37,786 bases of DNA from Pseudomonadota bacterium (GTDB taxonomy: Bacteria > Pseudomonadota > Gammaproteobacteria > Burkholderiales > Burkholderiaceae). The stretch's first letter is position 1. Each line of letters opens with the position of its first letter. Where the stretch lies: assembly GCA_029777935.1 (NCBI GenBank), contig JAKORH010000196.1, forward strand, positions 1-37,786. The letters run 5' to 3'. Below, piece by piece: positions 33,936-37,786 of this stretch. Below the pieces are notes generated by a model. That model saw only the letters and a list, made by a program, of their open reading frames with translations. It ran no database searches and was not told where the DNA came from. The position numbers and the translations under genes are program-made.

Positions 33936-34180
33936 CCCCTCCCCTTCAAGGGGAGGGGCGGGGGTGGGGATGGGTTGCGCCTCATGAAGCCGTTCCAATC
34001 GAATTGAACTCGCGGCTGCGCTTGCTTCCCGCGACCTGATTAGTTGTGACGAATGATCGTCGTCTCCGCGAAAGCGGGGACCCAGAGACTTCGCGCGAAA
34101 GACACTGGGTCCCCGCTTGCGCGGGGACGACACCGCACTCGATGTGTCATTCCCGCGCAAGCGGGAATCCAGCGGCTTCA
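33936..34180. repeat. Cluster of REP-like palindromes
   Basis: Between the flavoprotein and the ABC ATPase genes lie three palindromes. The first is a perfect 11-bp-arm inverted repeat of CCCCTCCCCTT around one base (33936-33958). The second has arms CGCGAAAGCGGGGACCCAG and CTGGGTCCCCGCTTGCGCG (within 34058-34127). The third is CCCGCGCAAGCGGG (about 34152-34165) followed by AATCCAG. These are common scattered repeat types of high-GC proteobacteria, likely acting as terminators or transcript stabilisers. No gene is visible in the 282-bp gap. Confidence 0.8.
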
Positions 34181-34189
34181 TCGCCAATC

Positions 34190-35827
34190 TCAAACCGGCA
34201 CCTCGCTCGCGCGCTGCCCGAGGTAGGCGTCCTGCACGGCGGGATCGAGCAGCAGCTCATGGGCCGGCTTCGCCAGCACGATCGCGCCGTTCTGGATCAC
34301 GTAGCCGCGATCGGCGATCGACAGCGCCATCGTCGCGTTCTGCTCGACCATGAAGACGCTGACGCCCTGCTGCCGGATCGTCGCGATGACCTCGAGCACG
34401 CGCTCGACGAAGATCGGCGCCAGCCCCATCGTCGGCTCGTCCATGCAGATCACCTGCGGCCGGTTCATCAGCGCGCGCGCAATCGCGAGCATCTGCTGCT
34501 CGCCGCCGCTCAACGTGCCGGCAAGCTGCCGGCGACGCTCGGCCAGGCGCGGAAAGATCGTGTACATGCGTTCCACGTCGGCGCGGATCGAGGTGCGGCC
34601 GCTCCTCAGGAATGCGCCCATGACCAGGTTCTCTTCGACCGTCATCGCCGGAAACACGCGCCGCGCTTCCGGCACCGACGCGAGGCCGCGGCGAATGCGC
34701 TGCGAGGTCGGCTCAGCCGTGACATCGGCGCCCTGAACGGAAACGCTCCCGGCCGCCGGCCGCAACAGGCCCAAGATCGTCTTCATCGTTGTCGACTTGC
34801 CCGAGGCATTGCCTCCGAGAAGGCACACGATCTCGCCCGCATCGACGTGCAGCGACACCCTGTTCAGCGCCTGGATCGCGCCGTAGAAGACGTCGACCTC
34901 GCGCAGTTCGACCAGCCGCTGTGGCGGCGTCGCACCCGTTGAGTCGGACTTGCCGGCAGCGCGGCCAGCGGCGTTGCGCTTGTCGGGCCCGCGGCCGAGG
35001 TAGGCCTCGATCACCGCGGGGTCGTCCTGCACCGCTGCGGGCTGGCCGGCCGCGATCACCTGGCCGTTGTCGAGCACGATGACGTGGTCCGACAGCTTCA
35101 TCACCAGATCGAGCTTGTGTTCGATCAGCAGTACGGTGAAGCCTTCGCGCCGCAACTGCGCGATCTGCTCGAGCACTTCGCCGGTCTCGGTGGGATTCAT
35201 CCCGGCCGTGGGCTCGTCGAGCAGCAGCAGTCGCGGGCGCAGCGCCAGTGCGCGCCCGATTTCGGTGCGGCGCCGATTCGCATAGGACAGCGAATACGCG
35301 TATTGCTCGCGCCGCGGCAGCAGGCGCTCGCCGAAGCGCGCAAGCTGCGTGCGCACCGCGGCGCGCGCCTCGTCTTCTTCGCGCTGCGCGGCGGGCGGCC
35401 GCACCAGCGCGATCGCGGTCTCGGCGAGCAGCGGCAGCCACCGGGCGAGCGGCCGCCCGCGCAGCGCGGCATACGGCCGCTGCGCCGTGAGCCGCGTGTG
35501 CAGGCCGACGAGCAGATTCTCCTCGACGGTCATGTTGCCGAACACGCGGCCGTTCTGGAACGTGCGGGCGAGCCCGCGCGCGGCGATCTCGTCGGAGGTC
35601 AGTGCGCCGAGCGGCCGCCCTTCGAGGAGGATCGTTCCGGCATCCGCGCGCAACTGGCCGCTGACGAGGTTGAAGGTCGTCGTCTTGCCGGATCCGTTCG
35701 GTCCGATGATGCTGACGATCTGTCCCGGATAGACCTGGAACGAAACACCGTCGACCGCTCTGACTCCGCCGAAGTGCTTCGCCACGTTGCGCACTTCGAG
35801 CAGCGGCGCCGGAGTTGCTTCGCTCAT
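34190..35827 (-). CDS. Fused LivG-LivF type ABC transporter ATPase
   Basis: 545 residues with two complete ATPase domains in one chain. The first (1-~265, LivG-like) has GPNGSGKTT, then LSYANRRRTEIGRAL and LLLLDEPTAGMNPTE; its signature is LSYAN rather than the usual LSYGQ. The second (~295-545, LivF-like) has GGNASGKST, LSGGEQQMLAIARAL and VICMDEPTMGLAP. A polar linker (KRNAAGRAAGKSDSTGATPP) joins them. The two ATPases are normally separate genes. The ATG overlaps the stop of the permease gene (ATGA). It powers import with the fused permease and the periplasmic binding protein. Confidence 0.92.
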   Translation of the reverse strand: MSEATPAPLLEVRNVAKHFGGVRAVDGVSFQVYPGQIVSIIGPNGSGKTTTFNLVSGQLRADAGTILLEGRPLGALTSDEIAARGLARTFQNGRVFGNMTVEENLLVGLHTRLTAQRPYAALRGRPLARWLPLLAETAIALVRPPAAQREEDEARAAVRTQLARFGERLLPRREQYAYSLSYANRRRTEIGRALALRPRLLLLDEPTAGMNPTETGEVLEQIAQLRREGFTVLLIEHKLDLVMKLSDHVIVLDNGQVIAAGQPAAVQDDPAVIEAYLGRGPDKRNAAGRAAGKSDSTGATPPQRLVELREVDVFYGAIQALNRVSLHVDAGEIVCLLGGNASGKSTTMKTILGLLRPAAGSVSVQGADVTAEPTSQRIRRGLASVPEARRVFPAMTVEENLVMGAFLRSGRTSIRADVERMYTIFPRLAERRRQLAGTLSGGEQQMLAIARALMNRPQVICMDEPTMGLAPIFVERVLEVIATIRQQGVSVFMVEQNATMALSIADRGYVIQNGAIVLAKPAHELLLDPAVQDAYLGQRASEVPV

Positions 35828-37647
35828 CGATAGAACCACAGGCCTTGCGGGCGGAACCGGATCAGCAGCAGCAGCAGGACGCCGTAAGTGAGGACGCGGA
35901 AATCGCCGAACGGCCGCAGCAGTTCAGGCCCGCCGACGAGCACGATCGCGCCGAGGATCGTCCCGATCACGTTCGACATCCCGCCAAGCACGATCATCGT
36001 CAGTGCGAGCACGGAGATATCGACGCCGAAGATCTCCGGGTTGATGTAGGCGTAGTGATGCGCAAGCAGGCTGCCGGCCACGCCGGCGATGAAGGCGCCG
36101 AGCGCGAACGCCAGTGCCTTGTGCCCGGCGAGCTGCACGCCGCTCGCCTGCGCCGCGATTTCGTCCTCGCGGATGGCACGCCAGGCGCGTCCGAGATGCG
36201 AGCGCTGCAGCCGCACGACGGCGGCCACGCTGAGCAGCAGCAGCGCCAGCGCCAGCCAGTAGTAGGCGCGCGGCGAAAAGATCTCGAATCCGAAGAGTTG
36301 CGGCGCAGGTATGGCCGTGATGCCGAGCGGACCGGCGGTGATCGACGGCAGGTTGAGAATCGCGGCCACGACGATGGCGCCGATGCCGAGCGTGACGATC
36401 GCCGCGTAGTGGCCGCGCAGCTTCAGCACGGGCGCGATCAGGATCGCGCCGGCAACCGCCGCGACCGCTCCTCCCATCGGCATCGCCGCCCAGAAGGACC
36501 AGCCGTGGTCCTTCACCAGCAGCGCCGACGTGTAGGCGCCGATCGCGAAGAAGCCGGCCTGGCCGATCGACATCAGGCCGGCGGTACCGGCGACCAGCGC
36601 CAGCGACACGCCGAGCATCGCGAAGATCGCGATGATCGTCGCCACGCGCAGCACATACGCATCGGCGAGCAGCGGCAACACGGCGACGGCTGCGCCCAGG
36701 ATCAGCGCGAGTTGCCACGGACGCAGCATCACCGGTCGCCCGCGCCCGAAGAACGTGCCGGTCAGCGGCTCCGTGAAACCGGCGCCCGGCGAGCCGAACA
36801 ATCCACCCGGCCGCAGCCACAGCACCAGCACCAGCACGCCGAACGCGATCATGCCGCGCGTGGCGCCGCCGAACCACGTCACGCCGTAGCTCTCGATCAC
36901 GCCGAGCACGAGCCCGCCAACGATGGCGCCGGGCAGGTTGCCGAGCCCGCCGAGCGTTGCGGCCGCGAAGCCCTCGATGCCCGCGGCAAATCCCATGCTC
37001 GGGTCGACGTTGCGGTAGTACATGCCGACCAGCACGCCGCCGATCCCCGCCAGCGCGGACGAGATCGCGAACGCCAGCGCCTCCAGCCCGCCCGCGTTGA
37101 CGCCCATCTGCAGCGCCGCGTCGCGGTCCTGCGCGGTGGCGCGCAGCGCGCGACCCAGGCGCGTGTGCATCAGGAACAGCCAGAGCGCCGCGAGGCTGAC
37201 CAGAGTGACCGTGAGGATCGTGAGGTCCGTGAAGCCGAAGCGGATGTCGCCGAGCTGGAATTCAGCATTCGGCAGCACGTTGGGAAACACCTGCGTATCC
37301 GGCGTGAATACCAGTTGCGAGACGCGATCGAGGATCAGCGCAACTGCGACCGTCGACAGCAGCGGGGCGATGCGCGGCGCCCTGACCAGCGGTCGGACCG
37401 CCACTCGCTCGATCACGACGCCGAGCAGCGCGGTCACCAGGGTCACGCCGGCGAGCGCCAGCGGCAGCGGCCAGTGGCGTACGGCGACGAAGTACCAGCC
37501 GAGCATCGCGCCGAACGCGAACACCGAGCCGTGCGCGAAGTTGACCAGATCGGCGACGCCGAAGATCAGCGACAACCCGAGAGCGATCAACGCATACGCA
37601 TTGCCGTTGATCAGCCCCGTGATCAACGGGTCGAGTAGCGCGGACAT
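35824..37647 (-). CDS. Fused LivH-LivM type ABC transporter permease
   Basis: 607 residues with two Liv permeases in one chain. The N-terminal half (1-~295) is LivH-like (LINGNAYALIALGLSLIFGV, NFAHGSVFAFGA, ATAQDRDAALQMGV) and the C-terminal half (~305-607) is LivM-like (AGLMSIGQAGFFAIGAYTSA, GRAWRAIREDEIAAQASGV). About 16-18 helices are expected. The two are usually separate genes of about 290 and 320 codons. The system imports branched-chain amino acids or organic acids; given the neighbouring CoA genes an acid substrate is likely. The ribosome-binding site is weak, and the hairpin element begins 20 bp upstream of the start. Confidence 0.92.
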   Translation of the reverse strand: MSALLDPLITGLINGNAYALIALGLSLIFGVADLVNFAHGSVFAFGAMLGWYFVAVRHWPLPLALAGVTLVTALLGVVIERVAVRPLVRAPRIAPLLSTVAVALILDRVSQLVFTPDTQVFPNVLPNAEFQLGDIRFGFTDLTILTVTLVSLAALWLFLMHTRLGRALRATAQDRDAALQMGVNAGGLEALAFAISSALAGIGGVLVGMYYRNVDPSMGFAAGIEGFAAATLGGLGNLPGAIVGGLVLGVIESYGVTWFGGATRGMIAFGVLVLVLWLRPGGLFGSPGAGFTEPLTGTFFGRGRPVMLRPWQLALILGAAVAVLPLLADAYVLRVATIIAIFAMLGVSLALVAGTAGLMSIGQAGFFAIGAYTSALLVKDHGWSFWAAMPMGGAVAAVAGAILIAPVLKLRGHYAAIVTLGIGAIVVAAILNLPSITAGPLGITAIPAPQLFGFEIFSPRAYYWLALALLLLSVAAVVRLQRSHLGRAWRAIREDEIAAQASGVQLAGHKALAFALGAFIAGVAGSLLAHHYAYINPEIFGVDISVLALTMIVLGGMSNVIGTILGAIVLVGGPELLRPFGDFRVLTYGVLLLLLIRFRPQGLWFYR

Positions 37648-37666
37648 CGACGCGGTCGCGGCTTCT

Positions 37667-37786
37667 CAGAAGTCGTGAAGAAGCCGTAGCGAGCGCCCCG
37701 AGGTTGCGCCGAGGAGCGGACGCGTACAGAGTCGTACGGTGAGCACCGGAGGCGCAAGATCGGGGCGCGCAGTAGGCTTATTCACG
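37667..37786. mobile_element. Hairpin element, copy B (cut by window end)
   Basis: This stretch aligns along its whole visible length with copy A (24902-25028) read in reverse complement. The left end is CAGAAGTCGTGAA, the central stem is CGTAC-AGAGTC-GTACG (37723-37738), and the right arm begins to fold back on the left (TGCGCC, GCGCCCCGA and AAGCC segments all pair). The missing right end would lie about 8 bases beyond the window. It sits in the leader or promoter region of the Liv permease gene. Confidence 0.75.

Noticed and set aside
35815..37638. A 607-codon plus-strand frame over the Liv permease
   Set aside because: Its length mirrors the permease gene; it is Gln/Arg/His-rich without motifs, while the minus frame has complete LivH and LivM domains.

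Overview
The window is a stretch of a high-GC proteobacterial chromosome, most likely a betaproteobacterium of the Burkholderiales type. This rests on the families present (sdhCD/B, cbb3-type oxidase, GPR1/FUN34/YaaH acetate transporter with acetyl-CoA synthetase, B12-dependent acyl-CoA mutase with MeaB, Liv-type ABC transporter), on GTG/TTG starts and on REP-like palindromes. No rRNA, tRNA, CRISPR array, phage or transposase gene is visible, and the genus cannot be named from the sequence alone.

Layout. (1) 1-1932, minus: the N-terminal 644 codons of a TolA/TonB-like envelope protein with a basic N-terminus, one membrane helix, a proline-rich linker and some 45 EAARQ pentapeptides; it runs off the left edge. 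(2) 2230-4347: small unknown genes, a DUF488 protein, and two decayed remnants (glycerate 2-kinase, and an SDR C-terminus). (3) 4467-6610: a CHCC zinc-finger protein, then sdhC-sdhD-sdhB with no sdhA between D and B, and a small conserved gene. (4) 6637-8332: small single genes (a DESFPASDP-motif protein, a PQ-loop/SemiSWEET transporter, an AhpD-like protein, a YeaO-type DUF488 protein). (5) 8321-12048, minus: a compact cbb3-type oxidase operon (a 23-codon ORF, ccoN, a ccoO-cytochrome c fusion, a 55-aa membrane peptide, a tail-anchored protein) ending in a uracil-DNA-glycosylase-family gene. (6) 12145-21966, plus: a carbohydrate-type ABC importer, a PAS-PAS histidine kinase, a NarL-type response regulator, an acetate transporter and acetyl-CoA synthetase. 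A shared near-palindromic motif lies upstream of the ABC operon and upstream of the acetate genes. (7) 22563-30383, minus: a Liv-type binding protein, a GAF protein, a two-subunit B12-dependent acyl-CoA mutase, thiolase, 3-hydroxyacyl-CoA dehydrogenase and MeaB. Divergently, at 30524-32040, are a TetR regulator and a crotonase-fold enzyme, with palindromes in the AT-rich gap between. (8) 32400-37647: a cytochrome c'-like protein, a nitronate-monooxygenase-like flavoprotein, and a Liv ABC transporter in which both ATPases are fused into one chain and both permeases into another.

How it fits together. Regions 7 and 8 look like one catabolic locus: import of an organic acid by the Liv system, CoA-ester chemistry, and a radical B12 carbon-skeleton rearrangement served by the MeaB chaperone, all under a TetR switch. 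The mutase is the most unusual item. Where known relatives have a catalytic His in the SGYH motif it has Gly, its substrate-carboxylate positions match none of the methylmalonyl-, isobutyryl- or 2-hydroxyisobutyryl-CoA mutases as I remember them, and its B12 subunit has ExHxxG in place of DxHxxG. Its substrate is therefore unknown. A second notable item is a roughly 127-bp hairpin element present twice (24902-25028, and 37667 to the window end). The two copies differ in sequence but keep their pairing through compensatory changes.
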